Assembly (NCBI RefSeq): GCF_009183415.1
Contig: NZ_WEHU01000004.1
Span: 186,001-250,000, forward strand
Source of the DNA: Bacillus sp. B1-b2
Lineage (GTDB): Bacteria; Bacillota; Bacilli; Bacillales; Cytobacillaceae
Length of the DNA stretch: 64,000 nucleotides
Reading direction: 5' to 3'
Shown here piece by piece: positions 8,817-17,657 of this stretch. The notes beneath the pieces are model-generated. The model was not told the origin of the DNA. It ran no database searches and saw only the letters and a list, made by a program, of their open reading frames with translations. A program made the position numbers and the translations under genes. The stretch's first letter is position 1. Each line of letters starts with the position of its first letter.

Positions 8817-9644
8817 TTATCGTATTCCATTCACCAAGCCCATCATTTGATCTGCAAGAGTAATGGATCTGGACTGAAATTGATAGGAGCGCTGTGTAGC
8901 AATTAGGTTAACCATTTCTCTGCTCATATCAACATTTGATTGCTCTAAAGCATTCTGTTGTATCGATATTTCATTTCGTAAAGCACCATTCAAATCAGTT
9001 AGCACTTGTTCTCTATTTGCTTCATCTGATAGGCGATACAAGTTATCCCCAGTTTTATCTAAGCTTTGCGGGTTATTAGCATAAGTTACACCAAGGTTTA
9101 TATTTTGACTTCCACCATTAGTTAAGTTTACGGTCAAAGTTCCAGTCGATGAAAAGGCATAGTCTTTAACATTATTATTCATTACAATGGGATTGTTATT
9201 CTCATCTAATATTGGAAAGCCTTGATTAGTTACTAACATATTTTCTGTATCTGAGATTGGTGATAAATAAAACGCACCGTCTCTTGTATAACGTACCTCA
9301 GTTGTGTCACCATCTTGTACTAACACTCTATATAACTGTCCCTCTTTTGTAAAAGCTGTATCTAGTGGTCGATCTGTTGTCTTCAAGTTACCTTGCGTCA
9401 TCACAAGTTGTGTTTGAGCTAGTTTAGCTCCATTTCCTTGTCTAATTCCATTAGGCGTTTGACGACCAACCTCTTCCTCCAGATTAGCTTGGTTATTCAC
9501 TTGTTGGAAAAGCAAATCTGTAAACGTTGCATTTGTTTTTTTATATCCATTAGTATCGACATTAGCCATATTATTACTAATAACATCCATCTGTTTTTGC
9601 AGTTGATTGAGCGTGTTACTAGCGATAATCATCGTTCTATTCAT
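8817..9644 (-). CDS. flhP: Flagellar hook-basal body rod protein FlhP (FlgG-like)
   Basis: A 275-aa axial flagellar protein of the FlgG/FlgF family, building part of the rod and hook base outside the membrane. The N-terminal motif ASNTLNQLQKQMDVISNNMA and the C-terminal helix ending VNLIATQRSYQFQSRSITL are the coiled-coil ends shared by these proteins. The central part is beta-rich and contains a YTRDGAF motif. It lies 17 bp after flhO in the same order as B. subtilis mbl-flhO-flhP. RBS: GGGGGAAAG. Confidence 0.93.
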   Translation of the reverse strand: MNRTMIIASNTLNQLQKQMDVISNNMANVDTNGYKKTNATFTDLLFQQVNNQANLEEEVGRQTPNGIRQGNGAKLAQTQLVMTQGNLKTTDRPLDTAFTKEGQLYRVLVQDGDTTEVRYTRDGAFYLSPISDTENMLVTNQGFPILDENNNPIVMNNNVKDYAFSSTGTLTVNLTNGGSQNINLGVTYANNPQSLDKTGDNLYRLSDEANREQVLTDLNGALRNEISIQQNALEQSNVDMSREMVNLIATQRSYQFQSRSITLADQMMGLVNGIR

Positions 9645-9661
9645 TACTTTCCCCCTGCTTA

Positions 9662-10477
9662 TTATACTTTTCCAATTTGATTAGCAGCTTGTTCCATGCT
9701 TTTATCGTATGCTTGAAGCATTTTTTGATTAGCTTCAAAAGCTCTATATGCAGTCATCATATCAGTCATCGTTCTTGCTGTATCTACATTGGAGTTTTCA
9801 ATAAAGCCTTGCTTAATCTGAAAACTAACTTCTCCATTTTCCAGGGCATTTTGAAGGACAGTTCCTTCTGGAGCACGATAAAGTCCATCACCCTCTTTTA
9901 CTAAATCCTCAGGAGAATCTGAATAGCCAATACCTAATTGATACACTTCTCCAGCACTTCCCGTTATTACCCCACCAGAGGATACCGTAAAGTTTTCGTC
10001 CGAAAGCTGAATTGGATTATTATTTTGATCTAGTACATATAGTCCACTGCCAGCTGTTAAATAACCTTGTCCATCTAACGTAAAGTTGCCATTTCTACTA
10101 TAGCGAACATCTCCATTGGCATTTTGAATGGTATAAAATAAACTTCCACCTTGATTTGTTTCATTACCAGGTACATTAATATTAACAAGTGCTAAATCTG
10201 TTTTTAAATCTGTTTGATTAATATCCCCTTGAGTAAAAAGAGGAGTGGTTTCCTGCATATAAACACCTGTAGAAAGAGCACCAATATTGGACTTCCCTTC
10301 TATAACACCTGCTTTTTCACCAATTCGCTGCTGCAATAACTCAGGAAATGATCTAATCGATGACTGATCTGCTTTAAATCCAGGAGTCGTACTGTTTGCC
10401 ATGTTATTTGAAAGCATTTCTGTTTTTCTCTGTTGTGCAATCATTCCAGAAGCTGCTGTATAAAAACCTTTAAACAT
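9662..10477 (-). CDS. flhO: Flagellar hook-basal body rod protein FlhO (FlgG-like)
   Basis: A 271-aa paralogue of FlhP. The N-terminus FYTAASGMIAQQRKTEMLSN continues with NMANSTTPGFKAD, the classic rod and hook signature. A VRYSRNGNFTLDGQGYL block sits in the middle, and the C-terminal amphipathic helix contains MMTAYRAFEANQKMLQAYD. It is the first gene of the flhO-flhP unit and is separated from mbl by a terminator at 10697-10733, so it should have its own promoter in 10478-10696. These genes lie apart from the main fla/che operon, as in B. subtilis. Confidence 0.93.
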   Translation of the reverse strand: MFKGFYTAASGMIAQQRKTEMLSNNMANSTTPGFKADQSSIRSFPELLQQRIGEKAGVIEGKSNIGALSTGVYMQETTPLFTQGDINQTDLKTDLALVNINVPGNETNQGGSLFYTIQNANGDVRYSRNGNFTLDGQGYLTAGSGLYVLDQNNNPIQLSDENFTVSSGGVITGSAGEVYQLGIGYSDSPEDLVKEGDGLYRAPEGTVLQNALENGEVSFQIKQGFIENSNVDTARTMTDMMTAYRAFEANQKMLQAYDKSMEQAANQIGKV

Positions 10478-10696
10478 ACCTATTCTCCATTTCTACCCGT
10501 TGTCTTTTTTTCCTTATCTTTTATTATAAAAAAAATACCTTCACATTACATTATATTTTGTTGAAAAAAGTCTAAAATTGTTTCTTTTACTCCTTATTCA
10601 TTATAATTGCTAGGAAAGACTACTATCTACTGGTAGTTTTTGTGAGATTTTTTGGAATCAATTCTCTATCCGATTACAATTTTTCATTTCATTAAT

Positions 10697-10733
10697 AAAA
10701 AAACCGATAAATTTTATAATTTACCGGTTTTTT
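10697..10733 (-). terminator. mbl terminator (symmetrical)
   Basis: An inverted repeat, AAAAAACCG(A/G)TAAATT with its complement, has T-runs on both strands. It lies between mbl and flhO and insulates them. Confidence 0.8.
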
Positions 10734-10842
10734 ATGTTTAGCTTTCAAAAATACGGGTAATATTACGATAGGATTTCATTTTCCTATGCATAAACACTCT
10801 GAATTTTATTCGTTTGTTTATGCATCCCCCTATTTTATCTTC

Positions 10843-11844
10843 TTAGCTAAATTTTCTTTTTGGAAGACGATCAATATTGTCTAACATAATCCCCGTTCCA
10901 ATAGCAACACAATCCATAGGATTTTCTGCCACTAAAACTGGTACCTTTAACTCATCAGCCAATAATAAGTCGATACCATGAAGCAATGCTCCACCACCTG
11001 TTAGAATAACACCACGGTCAATTATATCAGCAGATAATTCTGGCGGAGTACGTTCAAGCACACTCTTTGCTGCTTGTACAATTACTGCTACTGATTCTCT
11101 TAATGCTAGCTCAATTTCATCTGAATATACTTTAATTGTTCTTGGTAATCCAGTTACCATATCGCGTCCGCGTATGTCCATCTCTTCTTTTCTTGAGTCT
11201 TGGAAAACTGTTCCAATATTAATTTTAATATCTTCTGCTGTACGTTCACCGATCAGAAGCTTGTATTGGCGTTTAATATACTGGAGAATTTCACTATCGA
11301 ACTTGTCTCCAGCCATTTTAATACTAGAAGAAGTAACAATATCCCCCATAGAAAGAACAGCTACATCTGTAGTTCCTCCACCAATATCAACTACCATATT
11401 TCCACTTGGTTGGAAGATGTCCATTCCTGCACCAATTGCAGCAACTTTTGGTTCTTCTTCCAAATAAATTTTCTTTCCACCGCTTTTTTCAGCAGCCTCT
11501 TTGATTGCTTTTTGTTCTACACTTGTAATATTAGTAGGACAGCAAATAAGAATTCTAGGCTTTGATAAGAATCCTTTTACATTTAATTTATTAATAAAGT
11601 ATTTTAACATAGATTCTGTTACATCGAAATCCGCTATTACTCCATCTTTTAATGGACGTATAGCTACAATATTTCCTGGTGTACGACCAACCATTCGGCG
11701 AGCCTCTTCCCCTACTGCCAAAACTCTTCCTGTATTTCGGTCAAGAGCTACCACAGAAGGCTCATTTAAAACAATTCCTTTTCCTTTTACATGAATTAAT
11801 ACATTAGCGGTTCCTAAGTCAATCCCGATATCTTTAGATAACAT
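10843..11844 (-). CDS. mbl: Rod-shape actin homologue Mbl
   Basis: A 333-aa MreB-family bacterial actin. It forms membrane-bound filaments that guide the elongation machinery (RodA, PBPs, MreC/D) along the lateral wall. Visible motifs are phosphate-1 IGIDLGTANVLIHVKGKGI, phosphate-2 VVDIGGGTTDVAVLSMG and the adenosine motif ILTGGGALLHGID. I chose the ATG at 11844 (MLSKDIGIDLG): it has AAGGAGGA upstream and gives exactly the length of B. subtilis Mbl; the 19-codon extension has no support. It follows spoIIID and precedes flhO as in B. subtilis. Confidence 0.97.
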   Translation of the reverse strand: MLSKDIGIDLGTANVLIHVKGKGIVLNEPSVVALDRNTGRVLAVGEEARRMVGRTPGNIVAIRPLKDGVIADFDVTESMLKYFINKLNVKGFLSKPRILICCPTNITSVEQKAIKEAAEKSGGKKIYLEEEPKVAAIGAGMDIFQPSGNMVVDIGGGTTDVAVLSMGDIVTSSSIKMAGDKFDSEILQYIKRQYKLLIGERTAEDIKINIGTVFQDSRKEEMDIRGRDMVTGLPRTIKVYSDEIELALRESVAVIVQAAKSVLERTPPELSADIIDRGVILTGGGALLHGIDLLLADELKVPVLVAENPMDCVAIGTGIMLDNIDRLPKRKFS

Positions 11845-12349
11845 TTTTGTAACTTTCCTCCTTGTTTCAATGGTTATTTTTATCTCATTCATTTTCACCA
11901 TAATTTACTATACAGAGGCAAAGAGCTCGCTCTAAACCTAATGAACGATTTTATGATAATCAAGCTAATTAATGATATCTAAATCTTGCCCTATATAAAA
12001 AAATCCACAACAAAATCATACCAATCTCTTTTGCGGACCCATTTTTCGTTTCATGCTTAAATCGTATGTTTTTTCTCTATATATTCATACCACTCTAATT
12101 TTTTATTTTATCACAAGCATGGAGAAAGAAGTAACTATTTGTCAAAAAAACAGCTTTTTTATGTATTTTAATGTCATTTTAATAGTAGATTTCTACCATA
12201 TATTTATCCTACTTTTCTTAAGTATGTAAAAGCGCTTTCTTTAGTAGCGTTTTCACCTATATTTAGCCGATGCTTTCTGTTCATCTATTGCCCCTAAGCT
12301 CTTTCATTATAAAGCGTTGCTAGCAATCACCTTCAACATAACAATCCCA
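11845..12349. other. Intergenic region upstream of mbl
   Basis: About 500 bases without a gene. It must hold the mbl promoter, which I could not fix. At 12227-12240 there is a CcpA-site-like palindrome, TAAAAGCGCTTTCT (12 of 14 matches to TGAAAGCGCTTTCA), and just after it a weaker AGCGTTTTCA half. I see no RNA gene. Confidence 0.3.
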
Positions 12350-12379
12350 AAAAAAAAGACCTTGTTATCCAAAGTCTTA
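12350..12379 (-). terminator. spoIIID terminator
   Basis: On the minus strand AAGACTTTG-GATAA-CAAGGTCTT gives a 9-bp stem (one G-T pair) followed by a run of T. Confidence 0.7.
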
Positions 12380-12424
12380 GAGTAACAGTTATAGAATATT
12401 CTCACCTTTGTTCTTTCTAAGTTC

Positions 12425-12697
12425 TTATTGTACAGTTTCCCCTTCTAACTCTTCTTTCTTGTATTTCATTTTTGTTGCTTCTCCCCCACGAAGATGTCTA
12501 ATCGACTTATGGTAATCTAAAATTTCTTTTACTTCGTTAGCAAGATCAGGGTTAATTTCAGGAAGCCTTTCTGTTAAATCTTTATGGACTGTACTTTTGG
12601 ATACGCCAAACTCCTTCGCTATTACACGAACTGTTTTTCTCGTCTCCACGATATACTTTCCAATCTTGATAGTTCTCTCTTTGATGTAATCGTGCAC
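12425..12697 (-). CDS. spoIIID: Sporulation transcriptional regulator SpoIIID
   Basis: A 90-aa DNA-binding protein that acts in the mother cell during sporulation, switching many sigma-E and sigma-K genes on or off. The helix-turn-helix is clear: TVRVIAKEFGVSKSTVHKDL, followed by the basic C-terminal stretch SIRHLRGGEATKMKYKKEE. The start is GTG at 12697 (VHDYIKERT), nine bases after GGGAGG, matching the known protein of about 93 aa. The open frame extends 51 codons further upstream with no stop, but that part is not conserved and has no reason to be coding. It precedes mbl as in B. subtilis. Confidence 0.95.
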   Translation of the reverse strand: MHDYIKERTIKIGKYIVETRKTVRVIAKEFGVSKSTVHKDLTERLPEINPDLANEVKEILDYHKSIRHLRGGEATKMKYKKEELEGETVQ

Positions 12698-13138
12698 ACC
12701 ACTCGCCCTCCCTAAATTGGATGTGAGAAGTGTGAAATGAGACTCGCTTTTCGCTTCATCGAAATTCTTCATCCCGCACGTTTCCTTTCTAGCTATATTC
12801 ACCATGCGGCAGAAAGGCAGTAGCTTTCTGTACTTATTATGAATAAACATGTCCTCGACTACATATCCATTGTCTTCAAACGACCCCTCACTCCAAACTT
12901 CCTCTTTGTAAGGTTTGTAACATTCTATTAGCCTGGGTATAACTTTATGCCGAAAAAAGTGAATAGGGACAAGGTTTGTCTCATTTTTTATATAAAAGTG
13001 CTATTTTTAATGATTTTTTTGCTCCTATTTAAAAATTAAGTATTCGTTAAGGTTCGTTTTTTACAATACAAATACAAAGGGATAAGACAAGAAAATACGC
13101 TCTTCTCGTTAAGAGCATAGAAAAGGAAGGAACAAACA
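12698..13138. other. Divergent intergenic region between spoIIID and the apbE cassette
   Basis: It holds the promoters of spoIIID (minus; sigma-E type expected) and of the plus-strand cassette. I could not place either with confidence. AAGGAAGGAACAAACA just before 13139 is the ribosome site of the next gene. Confidence 0.3.
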
Positions 13139-13624
13139 ATGACTTCGAAAAAGAAGATGAAATGGATTGTCGGGTTATCAAGTGTTGCGACTTTTACAGG
13201 GATAGTTGGATTACTTCAACAGACAAATACGAATTCCGTGCAAACCGCTATGACGGAAAACACAATGGCAAATAGCAATGCAGGTGTAAACGAAAGCGAA
13301 AATCAAAACCCGTTTTCAGGAAACACAGAAGTTCCAGAGGAAAGCATTCCTTCTTTAGAAGGAGATACTTCTACAGACAGTAGTGATTCTTGGGCAGGTG
13401 ATTATCCTGCAGATAGCTCCACTAGTCAAAATGATACAAGTGATTCTGCATCAAGCTCTGTACCTTCTGATTTCTATAATGGTCAAGCCCCACAAGGCCC
13501 TAATTCTAGCTATCCGAGTAACGGCAGTGAGAATTACAGTAATTCCCCAGCAATGGGAGGAAGCTCTTCTGCAAATGGCAGTATGGAAAGTGAAAGCGGA
13601 GCACTTCATGGACAAGCATCATAA
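13139..13624 (+). CDS. Exported Ser/Asn/Gly-rich protein of unknown function (first gene of apbE cassette)
   Basis: A 161-aa protein with a basic N-terminus (MTSKKKMKW) and one hydrophobic segment at about 8-27, so a membrane anchor or uncleaved signal. The remainder is low-complexity, full of Ser, Asn, Gly and acidic residues. I recognise no family. The next genes encode an ApbE flavin transferase 17 bp downstream and a haem-type membrane protein, which suggests an extracytoplasmic redox role. However, the flavinylation motif (D-x-S/T-G/S-A-T) is not present: the nearest word is ESGALHG near the C-terminus, with Leu where the flavin-bearing Thr should be. Confidence 0.65.
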   Translation: MTSKKKMKWIVGLSSVATFTGIVGLLQQTNTNSVQTAMTENTMANSNAGVNESENQNPFSGNTEVPEESIPSLEGDTSTDSSDSWAGDYPADSSTSQNDTSDSASSSVPSDFYNGQAPQGPNSSYPSNGSENYSNSPAMGGSSSANGSMESESGALHGQAS

Positions 13625-13641
13625 GAAGGGAGGTAATTATT

Positions 13642-14574
13642 TTGTTAACCTTTTCTTGCATGAATACGAACATACACATAGTAGATATTCCAGAAAAGTG
13701 GAACAACAAAGTTAAACAACTATTTACGAGGGCAGAATGTACTCTTTCTAGATTTAAGAAGGAGAGTGAGCTTTCTCAATTGAATCGAACAAGAAGTATC
13801 CCCTTTGTTAGTAGCCCTATTCTCTTTGAAGCAGTAAAAGTAGCAAACCATTATTATCATGTCAGTGCAGGAATTTATAATCCCTATATGGGGAAGCAAA
13901 TCTCTACTCTAGGATATAACTGTAGTTTTGATAATATGGATCATCCAACCATTCCATATAACCAAGTAACCTCTGCCCCTTTTCAAGATCATGTAGCTAT
14001 AAATACAGGAATGAAAAGTATAAGTATTATTAATGATGTACAAATTGATTTAGCGGGCATTGCAAAGGGCTGGACAGCACAATGTATAGCAGATCTATTA
14101 AAGCAAGAATATCGCGTTTCAAGTGGAGCAATTGTTGCAGGTGGAGATATCTACGCATGGGGAACAGAGTTAAAAAGGAGAGAGATCATCATAGACCATC
14201 CAGATTACTCTAATAAAGCGCTTTGTTCCTTTCATTTATCCAAGGATGCGGGTGTAGCTACAAGCTCCATAAGAAAAAGAAGTTGGATTTCTTCTGAAGG
14301 AGAAGCACTTCATCATATTTTACATCCAAAAACTGGATATCCCGCTTACTCCGATTTGGTTCAAGTGACCATTATCGCACCTACTCTAACAGAAGCAGAA
14401 ATACTAACAAAATGTCTACTTGTATTAGGATGGGAAGAAGGTAATCAACTTGGCAATAGAATGTCTATTCCTTATATGGCCATTTCCTTAACAAAAAACG
14501 GAAATCTAATTATGACTAAGGATAACTATTTTTTCACGAGAAAAGGAGTAAAGATATATGAATCAAGTTATTGA
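13642..14574 (+). CDS. apbE: FAD:protein FMN transferase (ApbE family)
   Basis: A 310-aa ApbE-type enzyme that transfers FMN from FAD to a Ser/Thr of a target protein using Mg2+. Recognisable blocks: TFSCMNTNIHI near the N-terminus (equivalent to the usual MGT motif), DLAGIAKGWTAQ at about 137, VAGGDIYAWG at about 165, HHILHPKTGYPA at 224 and TLTEAEILTKCLLVLG at 248. In the last block the family's usual metal-binding Asp (ADALAT) reads Glu. No signal peptide or lipobox is visible, unlike many ApbE proteins. The start is TTG at 13642, eight bases after GGGAGG. It overlaps the next gene by 17 bp. Confidence 0.88.
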   Translation: MLTFSCMNTNIHIVDIPEKWNNKVKQLFTRAECTLSRFKKESELSQLNRTRSIPFVSSPILFEAVKVANHYYHVSAGIYNPYMGKQISTLGYNCSFDNMDHPTIPYNQVTSAPFQDHVAINTGMKSISIINDVQIDLAGIAKGWTAQCIADLLKQEYRVSSGAIVAGGDIYAWGTELKRREIIIDHPDYSNKALCSFHLSKDAGVATSSIRKRSWISSEGEALHHILHPKTGYPAYSDLVQVTIIAPTLTEAEILTKCLLVLGWEEGNQLGNRMSIPYMAISLTKNGNLIMTKDNYFFTRKGVKIYESSY

Positions 14575-15148
14575 CTATCTTGCCTCATATTTAAGTATAT
14601 GGAATGTAACAAGAGCGGCAGGAATTACAGCTTACTTACTATTATTTTTATCCATGATGTCAGGCATTCTTTATAAATTACCAGCAAATTCTACTTTATT
14701 TAATAAATATTTGCTTCAAATTCACGAATCGACTGGATGGTTAGGACTACTTTTTGGTATGACTCATGGTTTGGTTCTTCTCTTTGAAAAGAACTATACC
14801 AACTATACTATTATCAATATACTTATTCCTTTTACTACTAAGCAGCAAGTCTTATCTTTATCTTTAGGTATTCTTGCTTTTTATGGCATACTTACTCTCA
14901 TAATTTCCACTGACTTTTTAAAGAAGCTTGGGAAAAAAACTTGGAAATCTATTCATTTTTTATCATTTCCTACGTTTTTCTTAGCATTGATGCATGGTAT
15001 TCTAATGGGATCTGATACTAATAATATAGTAATGATTCTTCTCTACTCTATTACAGGAATTGCTATTCTATCTCTTACTATAATGAGATTATGGATTGCA
15101 AAGTATAATAATAAAACAAAGCTAGTAAAAGAGCAGCCTCCAGCATAA
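14558..15148 (+). CDS. Ferric-reductase-like transmembrane haem protein
   Basis: A 196-aa membrane protein with about five transmembrane helices (roughly 16-36, 58-77, 97-117, 133-150, 157-180). Four histidines in or next to helices, H56, H70, H133 and H146, are placed like the two-haem ligand pairs of the ferric reductase-like domain (NOX/YedZ/MsrQ type). There is no cytoplasmic FAD/NAD domain, so electrons must come from another protein. Overlap with apbE points to a shared flavin-to-haem electron path across the membrane; this is inference. The start is an ATG behind AAAGGAGTAAAG. Confidence 0.8.
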   Translation: MNQVIDYLASYLSIWNVTRAAGITAYLLLFLSMMSGILYKLPANSTLFNKYLLQIHESTGWLGLLFGMTHGLVLLFEKNYTNYTIINILIPFTTKQQVLSLSLGILAFYGILTLIISTDFLKKLGKKTWKSIHFLSFPTFFLALMHGILMGSDTNNIVMILLYSITGIAILSLTIMRLWIAKYNNKTKLVKEQPPA

Positions 15149-15233
15149 AATGACGAAATAACTTTCTCTTTTTTTCGACTTATTTCCCGAGAAATTGTCA
15201 GCCGTTCATCTTCCTTACCATATAGATCAGTAG

Positions 15234-15286
15234 AAAAAAGAGGTTGTTAGATAGATTTACATTCTCTATCATTAACAACCTCTTTT
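15234..15286. terminator. Bidirectional terminator between convergent genes
   Basis: AAAAAAGAGGTTGTTA pairs with TAACAACCTCTTTT, with the inner arms GATAGA and TCTATC extending the stem. There are T/A runs on both sides. It serves the apbE cassette (plus) and spoIIQ (minus). Confidence 0.85.
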
Positions 15287-15289
15287 GTA

Positions 15290-16132
15290 TTATGCGTTAG
15301 GATCAGTAGATGAATCGCTATCTGACTCGTCTTGATCTGAATTCGTTTCATTTTCTAATGAATTATCTGGTTTCATTTCATCTTCTGAAGAGTCAGAAGT
15401 TTCGACTTCATCTGAGCTTTCCTCTGTAGATGTTTTTCCATTTAAATCAACAGATTTCAGTGCACTTAAAGACTTACCAAAATAATCAATTGGGTTTACT
15501 GCTACATTGTCTTTTCTTACTTCAAAGTGTACATGAACACCAGCATCTTGGTTTAATTGACTTTTACCAGATGTTGCAATAGGTTGTCCTTTTGTCACTT
15601 CTTCGCCAACTTCCACTTGGAAATCCTTCACTGATTGATAGAAGGTTTTGATTCCTTCTGCATGCTCAATCTCAATAGTATTTCCTAGTAATGCATCTTC
15701 TGAAACTTTCGTAACTGTTCCTTCTAAGGAAGCTAGTACTTCGAATTCACTATCGTCTTCCATCTTTAAATCAATACCTGTGTTAGGTTGATATTGATTA
15801 TTGTAGAATACTAATGAATTTGCTTGTTCTTCTTTACTTGCTGCGTTATCATAAAACTCTTTTTGCGTGATAAAGGAATCTTCATCAGCAACTGGCCAAG
15901 CAAAGTTTTCTAAATCCTTTGCAACCGGTTCTGCAGGCTCATCAAGTTGTTCTGGCACATCAGCATTATAATCAAATTTGTTAGTGTCTGATGCACTATT
16001 TTGATACCAAAGAACACCTGTTAGAATAATAGCTGCTGTTCCGATATACACCGCAGGGAACGCCCAACGTTTTTTAAAAAAGCTTTTTACTTTTGAATTT
16101 GGAGAAGTACGTTTGTTTTCTTCCTCTCTCAT
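15290..16132 (-). CDS. spoIIQ: Stage II sporulation protein SpoIIQ
   Basis: A 280-aa forespore membrane protein with one transmembrane segment (about 27-46) and an outside LytM/M23-like domain (about 95-215). It binds mother-cell SpoIIIAH across the septum, forming the engulfment zipper and the feeding-tube channel. The LytM domain keeps HVHFEV but has NTGID where an active M23 enzyme has HxGxD, so the first metal-binding His is missing, in line with SpoIIQ acting structurally. A long acidic Ser/Asp/Glu tail follows. RBS GAGGTGATG. Order with spoIID and murAA as in B. subtilis. Confidence 0.95.
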   Translation of the reverse strand: MREEENKRTSPNSKVKSFFKKRWAFPAVYIGTAAIILTGVLWYQNSASDTNKFDYNADVPEQLDEPAEPVAKDLENFAWPVADEDSFITQKEFYDNAASKEEQANSLVFYNNQYQPNTGIDLKMEDDSEFEVLASLEGTVTKVSEDALLGNTIEIEHAEGIKTFYQSVKDFQVEVGEEVTKGQPIATSGKSQLNQDAGVHVHFEVRKDNVAVNPIDYFGKSLSALKSVDLNGKTSTEESSDEVETSDSSEDEMKPDNSLENETNSDQDESDSDSSTDPNA

Positions 16133-16300
16133 TTTATCATCACCTCAGCAATCATTCTGAACAGATATTCAACATTATATACACGACATTAAAAATTTTT
16201 ATAAAAATCTTATTTTTCGACAATTCCAACCATATTATGCATGCATTTTATTTTTTTTCAAAAAATTCTACATTCATTTCCTTTTAAGAGTTTTTGAATA

Positions 16301-16336
16301 AAAAAAGCAGACATCTATAATCAATGTCTACTTGCT
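16301..16336 (-). terminator. spoIID terminator
   Basis: On the minus strand the arms GCAAGTAGACAT and ATGTCTGC (partly mismatched) are followed by TTTTTTT. Confidence 0.75.
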
Positions 16337-16340
16337 TCAC

Positions 16341-17354
16341 CTATTTTTTTGCTGTATATGTGTTTAAAAGGTCATTTGATGCAGTAACTTCTACGCCTTT
16401 ATAATAGTATTTCACAATATCCTCATATGTTTTCCCACTAACAGCCATTCCATTGGCCCCGTATTGACTCATACCCACACCATGGCCATAGCCCTTTGTT
16501 TTTACAATAATATTATCTCCATCACGATCCATGGTAAAATCTGTTGATTTTAACTTTAGTTTTTCTCTTATTTCTGTGCCTGATAACTCTTTACCATTTA
16601 TAGTAGCACTGTCTATCCTCTTGCCTTTTGTATAGGTTATATTCTCCATAATATTCGAGCTAGAAGATAATTGAACACCAAGACTCTCTTCAAACTCCTT
16701 TACACTTATTGTTTGTTCACCATTAAATTTAGGTGAGTCTACATCCCAGGGACTTTCGACACTTTGTAAATAAGAAATAGAATTTGCCCAGACATCATCT
16801 GAGTTTTCTGTATATCCATTGCTTGTGGAAAAGAATGTAGCATCAATCGGATTTCCTTCGAAGGTTAAAATTTGCCCTCTTGTTTCAGCTACCGCTTCTT
16901 CAATCTTCTTCATATTTTTTTGCCAATCATATCCTGCATTTTCCCAGATCTTCTTTAATTCCTCCTGATCATTATATACTTGGTAACTTATGCTATCTCC
17001 TACAATTGCTCCTTCTGGCAATTCGGCAGCCTTATCACTTACGATTCTTTTGACGATATATGTTCTTGCTGTTAATGCCTGTGCTTTCAGAGCCTCCATT
17101 TCGAACTTTGCTGGCATTTCCGATGCAACTACACCAACTACATATTCTTCTAAATCTAACTTCTCTACAACCTCTTTACTTTCACGATAGACGCCCACTT
17201 CCATAGTAGGTTCCGAGACTTCTTTTTTGGGCTCACTTTGTACAGAGGTTTCCTCCTTCTCCTGCATAAATGGAAGGACAAGTACAGTTGGGACAAGTAA
17301 TGTGATAACAAACAGTATAACTCCTAGTACGATGATGGGTTTGATTTTAAACAT
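16341..17354 (-). CDS. spoIID: Stage II sporulation protein D, peptidoglycan lytic transglycosylase
   Basis: A 337-aa membrane-anchored enzyme that cuts glycan strands lacking stem peptides during engulfment, working with SpoIIP and SpoIIM in the mother cell. It has one N-terminal transmembrane helix (about 7-28), a low-complexity linker, then the SpoIID/LytB domain: EYVVGVVASEMPAKFEMEAL with the catalytic Glu of SEMP, KAQALTARTY, and the C-terminal GHGVGMSQYGANGMA. Length is close to B. subtilis (343). RBS GGAGG. Confidence 0.96.
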   Translation of the reverse strand: MFKIKPIIVLGVILFVITLLVPTVLVLPFMQEKEETSVQSEPKKEVSEPTMEVGVYRESKEVVEKLDLEEYVVGVVASEMPAKFEMEALKAQALTARTYIVKRIVSDKAAELPEGAIVGDSISYQVYNDQEELKKIWENAGYDWQKNMKKIEEAVAETRGQILTFEGNPIDATFFSTSNGYTENSDDVWANSISYLQSVESPWDVDSPKFNGEQTISVKEFEESLGVQLSSSSNIMENITYTKGKRIDSATINGKELSGTEIREKLKLKSTDFTMDRDGDNIIVKTKGYGHGVGMSQYGANGMAVSGKTYEDIVKYYYKGVEVTASNDLLNTYTAKK

Positions 17355-17600
17355 GTGTAAGCCTCCATAAGAAAGAAATATAATGTTACACGCCTCTACA
17401 ACATTCTTATGGATTAGGACAAGCTTTTATGACTTTAAAATAGGAAACAAAAATTAATTAAAACTTTCCTCGCAACGGTTCTAAAAAAAACAAATTTGCA
17501 TAGTATTTTAAAAATATGGTTCAACCTCAAGAGATAACCTTCTATCGCCTTCGTTTAAGAAATATTTCCAATTTGCTTTATCATGTATAATTTAGACATA

Positions 17601-17648
17601 AAAAAACAAACTTTATTTATCTATACTACTGGATAAATAAAGTCTGTT
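17601..17648 (-). terminator. murAA terminator
   Basis: On the minus strand ACTTTATTTATC and GATAAATAAAGT make a perfect 12-bp stem, followed by TTGTTTTTTT. Confidence 0.85.
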
Positions 17649-17657
17649 ATTTAAGGA

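Noticed and set aside
8804-8830. Nine-codon longer start of the EpuA-like protein
   Set aside because: It would overlap flhP and lacks a ribosome site; ATG 8803 has AAAGGAG.
12227-12255. CcpA-like palindrome upstream of mbl
   Set aside because: 12 of 14 matches, but far from mbl and without a promoter context; kept only as a note in the intergenic entry.
12698-12850. 51-codon N-terminal extension of spoIIID
   Set aside because: Open by chance; GTG at 12697 has the ribosome site and gives the known SpoIIID N-terminus VHDYIKERT.
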